From the NCBI GenBank assembly GCA_009731375.1, contig BJOX01000163.1, positions 136,821-197,814 on the forward strand: DNA of 60,994 bases. The letters are read 5' to 3'. Numbering within the stretch: position 1 is the stretch's first letter; every line of letters begins with the position of its first letter. Shown piece after piece: positions 1 to 9,186 of the stretch. The notes below the pieces were generated by a model. The model searched no databases. It was not told where the DNA came from and worked only from the letters and a program-made list of their open reading frames with translations. The translations under genes and the position numbers were made by a program. The stretch comes from Paulinella micropora. Its lineage: Eukaryota > Cercozoa > Imbricatea > Euglyphida.

Positions 1-77
1 GGGAAAATTTTCGCGTTGGCGTGTGTGTGTAAGCTGTTGTTTTTTTCTTCTTGGCTTTATCATTACTCTGTGTCGAA

Positions 78-296
78 ATGCTGGCCGTTTGTCCTACCTG
101 TGGCGCCTGCTTTTTCGAAGGCCAGCTGTATTGGTCCGGGACCTGTAAAAAAGGGGACCCCCGGGACTTGGCCTCGCTCGTGTGCCGCCCTTATGGCGAC
201 GGAGCCTGTATTAACCCTGCCAGAGACATCCCTGGTGGAGACACTTGGGAAGAACGCATGCGCTTCTTGGACAATTTTCTAGACGAGATCCTGTAA
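78..296 (+). CDS. Small Cys-rich zinc-ribbon-like protein
   Basis: This 72-residue protein starts at the first ATG (an upstream TTG at 51 stays in frame but lacks support). It has a CPxCG pair at residues 5-8 followed by an aromatic patch and a conserved-looking core (CKKGDPRDLASLVCRPYGD) with two more Cys, then a CINP segment and an acidic amphipathic C-terminus. The spacing of cysteines suggests a small zinc-binding fold. I do not recognise the family with certainty and assign no function. It is the leftmost gene and is followed by a TAATTAAAA-type intergenic sequence before the fibre gene on the same strand. Confidence 0.6.
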   Translation: MLAVCPTCGACFFEGQLYWSGTCKKGDPRDLASLVCRPYGDGACINPARDIPGGDTWEERMRFLDNFLDEIL

Positions 297-345
297 ACTA
301 ATTAAAAAAACTTTTCCTCCTGTTATATTATTTAATCAGCAACCA

Positions 346-3300
346 ATGGAAGTTGCGAGGTCGTACAAACGGCGTCGTTTGGATGGAGCGGCCGACGATT
401 TCGTGCTGCCGGCTGACGGACAGGCCGGTGACGTTTTGATTAGTGACGGTGACGGGGGCGTGAGATGGGCAGCGGGCGGAGTGGCCGCGAACGAGGCGGT
501 AGCGCTTAATACGGCTCACAGGCTGACTACGTCCGGGAACCCCCACTTGGTCGATTTAGCAGACCTGATTACCTTGACGCTGGACACTGAAGCCAAAACT
601 AACCAGCCGGCCGGGATGACTTCTAACAGCTCCGCTGGCTTTGTGGCCTCTGCCTCCAGCAATTCCTCCCAGGCCTACCTGGCCTTTGACAGCGACTTTT
701 CGACCTTGTGGGGCACCACTGCGCCCGACAGCTACAGCGGCAACAACTACACCGCCATGATCGAGACGATGGTCGATAATCTCCCTGTAGCGGGCGCGTG
801 GCTCCAGCTCGATCTACCAATGCACGCCAAGGTCACTGCTTACCACTTCACGTCTGCGGGGGCTATTACCGCGCCTAGAGACTGGGTAGTTGCTTACAGC
901 GCGGACGGCAGCCGATGGTTCACTTGGGACAGCCAGACGGCCCAGACCTTTGTAGGCGACAGCCTGCGCACGTTCACGCCTGCGACCGCGGCCGATTACG
1001 CCAGGTACCTGCGTGTAATCTGCACTAAAAACAACGGGGCGGGGGTTTGGTACATGCGGAGCCTGGCTTTCGACTACCAGCTATACAATGCCGGCTGCCT
1101 CGAGAACACCAGCTACCCTACCAAGGCCTCGCAGCTAGCGCCCAAGGCGTACGTCGACCACCAGGTGGCAGGGGCGGTGAAGTTCCCGTCGATCATGCCC
1201 ACCCAAGACGACTGCATCGTGACCATGGACCCAGACGGCTCGATCTTTGCGGTCAAGGACAGGACGCTCAAGCAGCCGTCTTTAGCTCCAAATGCCAATG
1301 GCGCGATCGTGCTCATGGACACCGACTACACGGTCACGACGATCCCGGACACTCTCGCGAGGCTGCCTAACCCTCTGCCCGCCTCGGCCGCGCAGCTGGT
1401 GACGGTCGACCCGGACGGTGTGCTAGGCCTGAGCAGCCAATTAAGCTCATCGACGCTCACGCTGACAGGGGCTGGCGGCAACAGCACTCTTTCGGCTCCT
1501 TCCAGTGGGTCTTGTGCACTCAAGCTGCCGGCCTCCCTTCCTGCAAGTACGAAGCTGTTGGCGGCCGGAGCGGACGGGGCCATGAGCTACGCGGAGGGCG
1601 ACTTCTTGCCCATGCCCGTCACTAGCGGCATACTGGTGAAGGAAACGGGCGTGATCAACACCAAGACGATAGAGGATCTCTTCCGACAGGCTAGCGGCGC
1701 GCTCGCTGTAGGCTACCTGGCCGGCGGGGACATGAAGCAAGGGGCAGCCAGCATAGCGATAGGCGATTATACTGGGATGGTTACGCAAGGCTCGGGCGCT
1801 GTCGCAGTGGGAGATACTACCGGAAACGAGAATCAAGGCGACAACGCCGTGGCGATAGGCGCGACGGCGGGCAGTACCAACCAAGGGGCGCGATCCGTGG
1901 CGATAGGATATTATGCGGGCACCACAAACCAAGGAGCGCGGTCCGTAGCTATCGGGTCACATGCGGGCGCCGTGTTGGGGGCGGACAGCATTGCGATTGG
2001 CGGGTGCGATAACGCCCTATCGGTACCTGCAACAAACGCGATCGTGCTGAACGCGAGCGGTGCGGACATGAATGTTAGCACAGCTGGTTCGACTACCATC
2101 AGGCCGGTGAGGTCGGGCCAAGCGAGCGGTTCAGGCCAGATGGTGCTGCAGTACAACCCGAGCACGTACGAAATGTCCCAAAGCAATTTCTCGCTGCCGA
2201 GCTCGCTGCCTGCCAGCACCAGCTTGGTGTCACTGGGCTCCAACGGCACGCTGCTGCACGGGGACCAGGCCATCTATCACGGCCTGAGCTTTGTAGCCAC
2301 TTCGTACGTGAAGAAGCCCGACAGCATGACGAGCAACAGCTGGAACGGCCTGGTCGCGAGCGCGTCCACTTCAGGGAACGGCAACGCGTACGACGGCTTC
2401 AATACTGGCTCAAACTCCTCCTGGCAGAGCAACACTGGTACCTACGATGCCACTAGCGGCGCCTACACCTCCAATGCAAGCAAAACGTTTTCGGGTGTAG
2501 TGTGCTCAGGAGAGTGGCTCCAGCTAGATTTTGGCACTGGAGTCGTACTGGAGAAGTACTGTCTGCAGGGCCAGACCGGCGGCCTGAGTAAAGCAATGAA
2601 ACAATGGTGGGTGGGCACGTCGTTGGACGGCACTACCTGGACGCTGTGGCAATATGCATCGTTCCCCTTTATAATTGATACTTCAGTCACTTTCACTCCG
2701 ACCGACAACGCAAGGGCTGCCCGCTACGTGGCCATAGTTGTTGCTTCTATCATGGGCGCAGGTGCTTCTAGCTTCTGTGCGATCAACCACTTTGGCTTCG
2801 ACTACACGACGTGCCCCGCAATCAAGATCACAGCGGCGCCGCTAGTCAGCACCGACGCTGCCAACAAGGCTTACGTAGACGGACACGCGCATGCGTCACC
2901 AATGACGATCGGTACGTCTACGATCGCGAGTACAGGGACGGTTGCGCTGAGCTTGCCCAGTGCGCTGCCTGCCAGCACTTCGCTGACGTCGCTGACCTCT
3001 GCGGGGCAGCTAAGCGCCTCCGCACTAAAGGTGCCGGCCTCTCTGCCAGGCAGTACTTTGCTAGTGACCCTCGACTCCGGCGGTCAGCTAGCGACAGGGG
3101 CTGCTAGCTCACTGTCACTCAGCGGTGCAGGCGGCACCAGTACGCTTTCTGCGGCAGCCTCTGGCTCTTCCGCTCTCAAGCTGCCTACCGCTCTGCCAGG
3201 CAGCACATCGATAGTGACACTCGATTCCGGTGGCCAGCTCGATACAGGCGCTGCTAGCTCGCTGTCACTCAGCGGGGCGGGAGGCACCAGCACACTTTCT

Positions 3301-5811
3301 GCTCCTGGCACAGGCTCCAGCGCCATTAAGACTTTCAGTGGTCTGCCGTCCGTGGTATCGCTAGTCACGGTAGATGGCAGCGGCAGCCTGGCACATGCGC
3401 AGCCGGTTGGACACAGTCTTGCTTTTACAGACTCTCCGAGCGGCAGCAGAATGCCTAACGGCATGACATCCGCGAGCTGGACGTCGGGCAGTCAAACGTT
3501 CGTCGTGAGCGCTAGTGGCTCGTTCAGTACGTCCGTCCCTTATAAGGCGTTTGATAGTAACGGCACTGGTACTTTCTGGTGTACACCACTGAGCGTCTAC
3601 AACACCTCAACTGGTGCCTACACCAGCAACAAGTTCAAGACAGTAGGAGGCTCGAACGTGAATGGGGAGTGGATCCAGCTCGATTTCGGGGCGGAAGTGC
3701 GGCTGACCGCGTACTACATCACTACTTCTGTACAAAGATCGCCTCGCAAGTGGGTGATGGCAGTCAGCGACGACGGCAATACTTGGACCACCTGGCAAGC
3801 ACAGACAACAAATTACAACTTCGCCGACGCTACAGAAACCGCTTTTACACCTACTGCGCCCGTGATCTGTCGGTATGCGGTGCTGATAGTAACTGAAAAT
3901 AGTGGCGTTAATAACTACTTCCAGATCAGCGCGCTGAGTTTCGATTACAGCGGGCTTGCTCTCAGAGTTAAGAACCTAGCACTCCCCGCAAACGGGACAG
4001 ACGGCGCCAACAAGAGCTACGTGGACTCGCATACACACACGTCGCCACTGACGATCGGTACATCTACGATCGCGAGCACCGGGACGGTCGCACTGAGCCT
4101 GCCTAGCTCGCTGCCCGCCAGCACTTCTTTGACGTCGCTGACCTCTGCGGGGCAGCTGAGCGCTTCTGCGCTAAAGGTGCCAGCCTCTCTGCCAGGCAGC
4201 ACGTCGCTAGTGACACTCGACTCAGGTGGTCAGCTCGCGACAGGGGCTGCTAGCTCGCTGTCACTTAGCGGGGCGGGCGGCACCAGCACCCTTTCCGCTC
4301 CGGCTTCTGGTTCTTCTGCACTCTTGCTGCCGACCGCGTTGCCGTCCAGCACGTCCTTCGTTTCCCTGTCTAGCGGGGGGCAGCTAGCCGCCTCGTCTGT
4401 CAGAGTGCCCGCTAGCCTGCCCGGCTCGACGTCGCTGGTCACGCTAGACGGCAGCGGTAGCTTGGGCACGAGTGCCGTGACCTCGTTAACGCCGTACTCG
4501 TTCCCTGTCTGGAGCAACGCCTCGTCTAACAGCGCCACCTGGGCCGTGACAGCCTATGCTTATGAAACGGGTTATGGCGATACTTGGCAGCCGTGGAGAA
4601 TGTTTGACAATATTACCACGGGTGACACGGGCTTTTTAGGCAAGATATTTTACAACAGCAGCGGGGTCTACACTGCATCGCTCGTCACTGGTCTCGGTTA
4701 CACCGTGCAGTCAACTAACGGGGTACAGGGAGATTGGGTTCAGCTGCGTCTCGTGGACGGGACTAGCATGCGCCTGAAGGACTTTGACTGGTATCCGCGC
4801 CTGTACGAGGTCTACACGTATTCTACTTGGCCCCGGCGGATAGCAGTGTTTGGCTCTACCGAAGCGTCCGCTACTCCCACTACCTGGACAGAGTTGTACC
4901 GCTCTGGCAGCGACATGCCTACTTGGCTAACCTCCGAGCTTTACAGGACTTTTACCCTCACTAGCCAGGGCTACTACAAAGTCTACCGCTTTGTCATAGA
5001 GTCACTGTATGTCAACCCAGGCGGGAATGGTTATATACGCATCGCGGAGATCAAGCCCAGGTTTTGGACAGGGAAACAGACATTCGAGACCGACGCTAGT
5101 GGCAATATCGTGTTCGGCTCGACCCCAGAGTCGCACTCACACACGTCGCCACTTACGATCGGCACCTCCACGCTCGCAAGCACGGGGACGGTCGCACTGA
5201 AGCTGCCGAGCGCGCTGCCCTCCGCCGGCACTGATCGTGTGCTCCAGCTCAACGACCTCGGCGAGTTCGAGCTGGGCACCTGGGACCGTGGCCACTGGCT
5301 GACGAGCGACACGACCGTCTCTGTTAATAGTGGAACTGGCAGGAAGATCCCGGTCGATGGCGTAGTGAGGCTGGCGCCCGTGTACGGCAATATCACCGTA
5401 AGCAATGCTAACGGCTTCACGACCTGGCAGAACACGTCCGGTATGCCTAGGAAATGGCTGATCACTGCCTCGTTCAAGTTTATTACTTCGGCAGCGGCTA
5501 CCAACAACCCGCCGACCAGTGGCGCCTTTTACGATGTCTGGGTCGAAAGGAATTCAGTGAGACCCGCCTCGAGCACCGGCGTACAGCAGGCGGAAGGCAA
5601 TTTTGAGGTAACAGGGGGCGCCCATGGGCTCTATGGCAACGGGCGGTACACTTCGCTAAGCCTGTCGGGTATCATGGAAGTGGCAGCGAACGAATATATT
5701 TGGTTCGAAGCTTACGGCGACACACAAGGCGCTGTCACTTGGAAACTTGTTATTGGCGGGACTGCTGTTTATGAAAGGGGCAGGGTGACTATTACCGAGA
5801 TTCCGGGCTGA
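346..5811 (+). CDS. Giant modular virion fibre/adhesin with discoidin-like, YadA-head-like and C1q/TNF-like modules
   Basis: This 1821-residue protein looks like a receptor-binding fibre. Four F5/8 type C (discoidin)-like modules lie at about residues 93-246, 660-822, 1039-1201 and 1389-1569, each with the signature GEWLQLDFG followed by SxDGxxWxxW. Residues 465-553 hold five or six repeats of the form S(I/V)AIGxxAGxxxQGA, as in YadA-type trimeric adhesin heads. Linkers repeat ANKAYVDxHxH, TIGTSTIASTGTVAL and SLPASTSL blocks typical of phage-like fibres. The last 175 residues look like a C1q/TNF-type jelly roll that would cap a trimer. It lacks an obvious signal peptide or membrane anchor. 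Discoidin and C1q folds bind glycans or membranes in known proteins; use in host attachment here is inference. Confidence 0.85.
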   Translation: MEVARSYKRRRLDGAADDFVLPADGQAGDVLISDGDGGVRWAAGGVAANEAVALNTAHRLTTSGNPHLVDLADLITLTLDTEAKTNQPAGMTSNSSAGFVASASSNSSQAYLAFDSDFSTLWGTTAPDSYSGNNYTAMIETMVDNLPVAGAWLQLDLPMHAKVTAYHFTSAGAITAPRDWVVAYSADGSRWFTWDSQTAQTFVGDSLRTFTPATAADYARYLRVICTKNNGAGVWYMRSLAFDYQLYNAGCLENTSYPTKASQLAPKAYVDHQVAGAVKFPSIMPTQDDCIVTMDPDGSIFAVKDRTLKQPSLAPNANGAIVLMDTDYTVTTIPDTLARLPNPLPASAAQLVTVDPDGVLGLSSQLSSSTLTLTGAGGNSTLSAPSSGSCALKLPASLPASTKLLAAGADGAMSYAEGDFLPMPVTSGILVKETGVINTKTIEDLFRQASGALAVGYLAGGDMKQGAASIAIGDYTGMVTQGSGAVAVGDTTGNENQGDNAVAIGATAGSTNQGARSVAIGYYAGTTNQGARSVAIGSHAGAVLGADSIAIGGCDNALSVPATNAIVLNASGADMNVSTAGSTTIRPVRSGQASGSGQMVLQYNPSTYEMSQSNFSLPSSLPASTSLVSLGSNGTLLHGDQAIYHGLSFVATSYVKKPDSMTSNSWNGLVASASTSGNGNAYDGFNTGSNSSWQSNTGTYDATSGAYTSNASKTFSGVVCSGEWLQLDFGTGVVLEKYCLQGQTGGLSKAMKQWWVGTSLDGTTWTLWQYASFPFIIDTSVTFTPTDNARAARYVAIVVASIMGAGASSFCAINHFGFDYTTCPAIKITAAPLVSTDAANKAYVDGHAHASPMTIGTSTIASTGTVALSLPSALPASTSLTSLTSAGQLSASALKVPASLPGSTLLVTLDSGGQLATGAASSLSLSGAGGTSTLSAAASGSSALKLPTALPGSTSIVTLDSGGQLDTGAASSLSLSGAGGTSTLSAPGTGSSAIKTFSGLPSVVSLVTVDGSGSLAHAQPVGHSLAFTDSPSGSRMPNGMTSASWTSGSQTFVVSASGSFSTSVPYKAFDSNGTGTFWCTPLSVYNTSTGAYTSNKFKTVGGSNVNGEWIQLDFGAEVRLTAYYITTSVQRSPRKWVMAVSDDGNTWTTWQAQTTNYNFADATETAFTPTAPVICRYAVLIVTENSGVNNYFQISALSFDYSGLALRVKNLALPANGTDGANKSYVDSHTHTSPLTIGTSTIASTGTVALSLPSSLPASTSLTSLTSAGQLSASALKVPASLPGSTSLVTLDSGGQLATGAASSLSLSGAGGTSTLSAPASGSSALLLPTALPSSTSFVSLSSGGQLAASSVRVPASLPGSTSLVTLDGSGSLGTSAVTSLTPYSFPVWSNASSNSATWAVTAYAYETGYGDTWQPWRMFDNITTGDTGFLGKIFYNSSGVYTASLVTGLGYTVQSTNGVQGDWVQLRLVDGTSMRLKDFDWYPRLYEVYTYSTWPRRIAVFGSTEASATPTTWTELYRSGSDMPTWLTSELYRTFTLTSQGYYKVYRFVIESLYVNPGGNGYIRIAEIKPRFWTGKQTFETDASGNIVFGSTPESHSHTSPLTIGTSTLASTGTVALKLPSALPSAGTDRVLQLNDLGEFELGTWDRGHWLTSDTTVSVNSGTGRKIPVDGVVRLAPVYGNITVSNANGFTTWQNTSGMPRKWLITASFKFITSAAATNNPPTSGAFYDVWVERNSVRPASSTGVQQAEGNFEVTGGAHGLYGNGRYTSLSLSGIMEVAANEYIWFEAYGDTQGAVTWKLVIGGTAVYERGRVTITEIPG
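2896..5220. repeat. Internal coding repeats of the fibre gene
   Basis: Near-identical DNA blocks encode the TIGTSTIASTGTVALSLPS linker and the following SLPGSTSLVTLDSGGQLATG and SSLSLSGAGGTSTLSAP repeats at about 2900-3330, 4040-4320 and 5145-5220. High nucleotide identity between copies suggests recent duplication or gene conversion, which could change fibre length between strains. Confidence 0.8.
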
Positions 5812-5847
5812 TTTTTTTTCTTTCGAGTCTGTATTTTTTAATTAAAA

Positions 5848-6129
5848 ATGGACGCGTTGCGACAAGCACTAGCCGAGAACGAGAACGAGCTGGCTACGTG
5901 CCTAGCCCGCCGCCGGATACTGGCGGTTGAACGAGAGAAGTTACAGCTACAGATCGCGCTGTGCGAAAGGGTCTGTGGTTGCAGGGAGACGCGCCTGCAG
6001 ATCAAGCAATTGATCCAGCAAGAAGAGGAGGCGGAGGCGGCCGCCGAGTCTGCCGCCCACGCGGCCGTCGAGGCCGAAATGGCACTAGAAGAGACGGTCG
6101 TAGAGATGCCTGACACAATCAATGGCTAG
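5848..6129 (+). CDS. Small coiled-coil protein
   Basis: This 93-residue protein is predicted to be almost entirely helical. Residues 1-45 carry a heptad-like pattern with charged positions, a CERVCGC cysteine cluster follows, and residues 55-85 are a Glu/Ala-rich helix. It may be a fibre-associated or tegument-like protein given its place directly downstream of the fibre gene, but no family is recognised. Its TAG stop overlaps the TAG stop of the opposing RNR small subunit gene in a shared CTAG tetranucleotide. The start ATG follows a TTAATTAAAA intergenic motif. Confidence 0.65.
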   Translation: MDALRQALAENENELATCLARRRILAVEREKLQLQIALCERVCGCRETRLQIKQLIQQEEEAEAAAESAAHAAVEAEMALEETVVEMPDTING

Positions 6130-7101
6130 AAGTCCTGGTCTAGACCCCATTCCGGTTCCTTGGCCGGTGCCCGCGCGTACTCNNNNNNNNNNTTCGAAAA
6201 AGTTGGTCTTGCCTACCACGCCTAGCTGCTCCATGAAGGGCAGAGGGCACTTGGCCACCCCGTACAGCTTTTCGCTCAGGCCCAAGTTCTGCAGCAGGCC
6301 GTCCGCCACGAACTCGACGTACCGCTCCATCAGCGTCGCGTTCAGGCCCAACAGATTCACGGGCAGCGACTCGCTGATGAACCTCCGCTCGACTTCGACG
6401 CAGCCCGCCACAATCTGGAAAACGCGTGACATCTGTAGCTTGTTGGACACGTGGTGCTTGTACAAGTGGCACGCGAACAGGCCGTGCTGCGTCTCGTCCC
6501 GCGCAATAAACTCGTTGCTGGTGCACAGGCCCTGCAGCAGGCCCGGGTGCTTTTGTTTCAGCCAAAAGATGGAGGCGAAAGAAGAGGCGAACTGGACAAG
6601 TTCCACACAAGCGAACGCCACCAGCCGCTCGGCAAACGAAGACCGGGCCGGGCTGAGCCACTGCAGCGCCCATTTGGCTTTTTGGGCGACGGTCGGGACC
6701 TGCGTGATCGCATTGAACAACTTGTCCTTCTCTTGCTGGTCGCTGATGATCGTATCGATCAACAGGCTGTAGGTCCGCGAGTGTTCGGCCTCATTAAAGA
6801 TCTGGTAAGAATAAAAAAGTCTCGCTTCGGAATACTGCACCTCGGCCAAAAAATTAGCGGCCAGGTTCTCTTGGATGATGCCGTCCGAGCTAGCAAAGAA
6901 GCCCAGCACCATCTTAATAAAATGCTGCTCGTCCGCACTCAGTTTCTTGAAATCGGCCTGTTCCCGGCTCAGGTCTAGCTCATCTGCCGTCCAGAACGAC
7001 CGCAGGGAAGCTTCATAGAATGAATACAGGTCCGGACGCCGTATCGGGAAGAGACAAAATCGCGATGCTTCCGGCACGAGCAGTTTTTCTTCAGTGTCCA
7101 T
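6126..7101 (-). CDS. Ribonucleotide reductase small subunit (class Ia R2), interrupted by a 10-N assembly gap
   Basis: R2 carries the diiron-tyrosyl radical that drives reduction of ribonucleotides to deoxyribonucleotides. Expected ligands are visible: D73 in FFASSDG, E104 and H107 in EAEHSRTY with the radical Tyr at 111, E167 in FACVE, and E203/H206 in ARDETQH. The sequence is eukaryote-like (SFASIFWLK). The gene contains Ns at 6183-6192, just before the C-terminal tail. Past the gap, a different frame reads a short EYA...LDQDF tail typical of R2 C-termini, which bind the large subunit, and then TAG at 6126. The gene is therefore probably intact and the true gap length differs from ten bases. 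It pairs with the large subunit at 28.2-30.5 kb. Confidence 0.93.
6183..6192. other. Assembly gap (10 N)
   Basis: Ten Ns interrupt the 3' part of the RNR small subunit gene. The reading frames on the two sides are inconsistent with exactly ten missing bases, so this is a placeholder. Confidence 0.95.
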
Positions 7102-7210
7102 AATTCGTTCAGCTGCCTGTTGTCCAGTTTCAGCAAGGCCATCTCTTTTAATACTATAAAGGGGAAAGAGGATATATTTTTTTTCTTATGGCGCAAAACA
7201 AAGACTAACT

Positions 7211-7558
7211 ATGTTGCAAAGACGTAAGACCGAACAGCGGCTGATGCCCTCGTCGCCAGAGTCCATCACCGTAACCTCGCACGAGCTCGCACTCGAGCTC
7301 AAGCGCAGCTACAGCGATTTCTCTTGGCAGAGCGTGCCGCAGCTCATTGTTCACGGGGTCAAGTACCTTGCTCTCTATACTAATCATACGGGCGAGGAGA
7401 AGAAGCAGATCCTCATTTCGGTCCTCGTCGACTTGTGTCCCGACGACAACGTGGACAAGCTCATCCCGCCCGTGGTCGATGTCATCTGGGAGCTCGTGAA
7501 GGCCGCCCTCGCTACCAACTGCTGCGAGCTGTGTCCCAAGGTCTGCACTATCAGCTAA
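7211..7558 (+). CDS. Small helical protein of unknown function
   Basis: This 115-residue protein has a charged N-terminal third, then an amphipathic helical region (residues 25-75) and a more hydrophobic C-terminal helix (about 83-105) followed by a CCELCPKVC cysteine cluster. It may be membrane-associated or bind metal through the C-terminal cysteines. It is not recognised. Its TAA stop overlaps the TAG stop of the convergent SLATT-like gene by four bases (CTAA at 7555-7558), the second such stop-to-stop overlap within 1.5 kb. The upstream region has a long T tract and AT-rich sequence. Confidence 0.6.
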   Translation: MLQRRKTEQRLMPSSPESITVTSHELALELKRSYSDFSWQSVPQLIVHGVKYLALYTNHTGEEKKQILISVLVDLCPDDNVDKLIPPVVDVIWELVKAALATNCCELCPKVCTIS

Positions 7559-8229
7559 GTAGGCATCGGGATCAAGTGCCTGCCCAGCGTCACTGGCGTG
7601 CCGTGGTGGATCCTGACCGGCTCGCCGCTCGTCACCATCTGCGCGCGCGCTTTGGCCAGCTTCTCGCGGTCCAGGCGGTGCGCCCACAGCACCACGCCCG
7701 GTATAACTTGCTCGTTCGAACGCACTTTCTCCAGGGCCATGGTGATCTTGACCAGCAGCACGTCCGCCGCTAATCTAAAGCGCCTCTTCTTGGCCATCTC
7801 GACCGACAACTCGTTCTTAACCATCTCAAAGAGGATCTCGCAGGAGAAGTGGCGCTCTGCTTTCTGCCCAAAGTTGAAAAAGCTGTTGGTGCCCGAGACG
7901 ATGGCTACTACGATCAGGCAGGTCACGCTGACCCAGTCGTAGCCCGCCCGGCCCGCTTCACACGCCTTGAAGCCGAAATTTCCCACGATAACGGAACAAA
8001 TCGCCGGCACGATCGTAGACAGCAAGCCAAACAACAAAAAACGGTTGTAGTAGTAGTAGCCGGCCGAGTTGTTGAGGCGCGCGTGCAGGGCACACTCGTC
8101 CACTACGCTGGCAAAATATTGCTCGTGCCTCGAAGACCACTTCTCTTCCTCTCGCTTGACGTCGCTGTCGTCCGAGTCATGGTTCTCGTTCGAATGCGAC
8201 CGCATCGCCAAGATTTTATCCTCGTCCAT
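7555..8229 (-). CDS. SLATT-like two-TM membrane protein
   Basis: This 224-residue protein has an acidic N-terminus, two transmembrane helices (about residues 63-83 and 99-118) joined by a short loop, and a long charged cytoplasmic helical tail beginning NFGQKAERHF. The layout of two TMs followed by a helical tail resembles SLATT/DUF4231-type proteins, which in bacteria act as pore-forming effectors next to nucleotide-sensing partners and which also occur in large eukaryotic viruses. No nucleotide-generating partner is adjacent here. The start is the ATG at 8229, preceded by the AATCTTG promoter-like motif; an upstream in-frame extension to 8298 lacks an ATG. Confidence 0.55.
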   Translation of the reverse strand: MDEDKILAMRSHSNENHDSDDSDVKREEEKWSSRHEQYFASVVDECALHARLNNSAGYYYYNRFLLFGLLSTIVPAICSVIVGNFGFKACEAGRAGYDWVSVTCLIVVAIVSGTNSFFNFGQKAERHFSCEILFEMVKNELSVEMAKKRRFRLAADVLLVKITMALEKVRSNEQVIPGVVLWAHRLDREKLAKARAQMVTSGEPVRIHHGTPVTLGRHLIPMPT

Positions 8230-8244
8230 CCTTACTTTTGGTGG

Positions 8245-8268
8245 TGGGAAACTGCAAGATTTAAAAAA
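8245..8268 (-). promoter_or_regulatory. A/T-tract plus AATCTTG motif upstream of SLATT-like gene
   Basis: Read on the minus strand, a T/A homopolymer tract is followed by AAATCTTG about 20 bases before the ATG at 8229. The same motif recurs upstream of at least four other minus-strand genes. Confidence 0.5.
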
Positions 8269-8302
8269 AAGATGTGCGACTGCTGGGCCGGCGGCCACTC
8301 TA

Positions 8303-9133
8303 TCAGCAACCGGCTTTCGACAGCAGCATCTCCCAGTCCGCCCCGTTCAAGTCCACCTTGTCCCTGGTGTCAGGATTGCACACCTGCAGGTGCAGGTACT
8401 TCGTCAGCGTCGGAAACACCACGTACTGGTCGTGCCGGTCCTGCGCCGACGACTGGTAGCCACCCGAACTTGCGAGGAAAGGAATGATCAGGCTGCCCGA
8501 CTGCACTTTCGTGCCGCGCGAGACCGCGCCCGTCAGCGACACCTCCTCGTAGTTGCCGCCCGTCGAGTAAGCCAAGCTGCTGCATTCCTTGATCTTGATG
8601 CCTAGCGAAGTCGGCAGGCCCAGCGCCACGACTTGCGGCAGGACGGTGGCCTGGCCCGACGTCAGCGAAAAGAGCTCATTCTGGGCCGAAGTCGGGAAGC
8701 CTAGCACCGCGTGCGCGCTGTCGTCGCCGCTCTTGCTGTAGATCTTGAACTCTGCCGCCGCAGACAGCGTGAACTGCAGCTTGAGCTTGGTGTCGAGATA
8801 AACCACTCCGATCGACTGTCCTACTTGTACAAAGCCCTCGTTGATTAAAAGCGACTGCAGTGTGTCGGCCAAAGTCTCGCCAGTGTAATTCTGTGACGGG
8901 ATCGTGATCGTCACGTCGCCCGTGGCCGTCGAGTTTAAGTACAGCTTGTTGTTCTTGGAATTGATGTTGTATGTCGCGTTAGGGATCGTGGCCCAGATGA
9001 GCTTGTACCTGCCTTGGATCGCTTCCGACAGCGACAGCCGGAACTCGGCCGGATCGCCTGAGCCTTGCACCCGGTCGCGGTCCTTGCTGCGGACCAGGAT
9101 GTTCATCTCCGAAATGTTGCGTAGGCCGCTCAT
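8303..9133 (-). CDS. Penton-like minor capsid protein (single jelly-roll)
   Basis: This 276-residue, beta-rich protein has the layout of minor capsid/penton proteins of polinton-like viruses and NCLDV relatives. It has an N-terminal RSKDRDR strand, a segment PAEFRLSLSEAIQGRYKL followed by the typical ATIPNATYNIN motif (about residues 47-57), alternating beta strands, and a C-terminal strand with YLHLQVCNPDT. Pentons occupy the fivefold vertices of the capsid and would work with the major capsid protein encoded at 11.6-13.4 kb. Assignment rests on motif memory; a structure search against penton models would decide. Confidence 0.65.
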   Translation of the reverse strand: MSGLRNISEMNILVRSKDRDRVQGSGDPAEFRLSLSEAIQGRYKLIWATIPNATYNINSKNNKLYLNSTATGDVTITIPSQNYTGETLADTLQSLLINEGFVQVGQSIGVVYLDTKLKLQFTLSAAAEFKIYSKSGDDSAHAVLGFPTSAQNELFSLTSGQATVLPQVVALGLPTSLGIKIKECSSLAYSTGGNYEEVSLTGAVSRGTKVQSGSLIIPFLASSGGYQSSAQDRHDQYVVFPTLTKYLHLQVCNPDTRDKVDLNGADWEMLLSKAGC

Positions 9134-9186
9134 TTCTGAGAAAAAAAATAAATGTTGTCACTAGTCTAGTACAAGAGGAAAAAAAT

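Noticed and set aside
1-15. Possible terminal inverted repeat: GGGAAAATTTTCGCG against GCGAAATTTTCCC at 35,080
   Set aside because: The match is only about 13 bases with one gap, and a similar sequence occurs inside a gene at about 22,470, so it does not prove a viral end.
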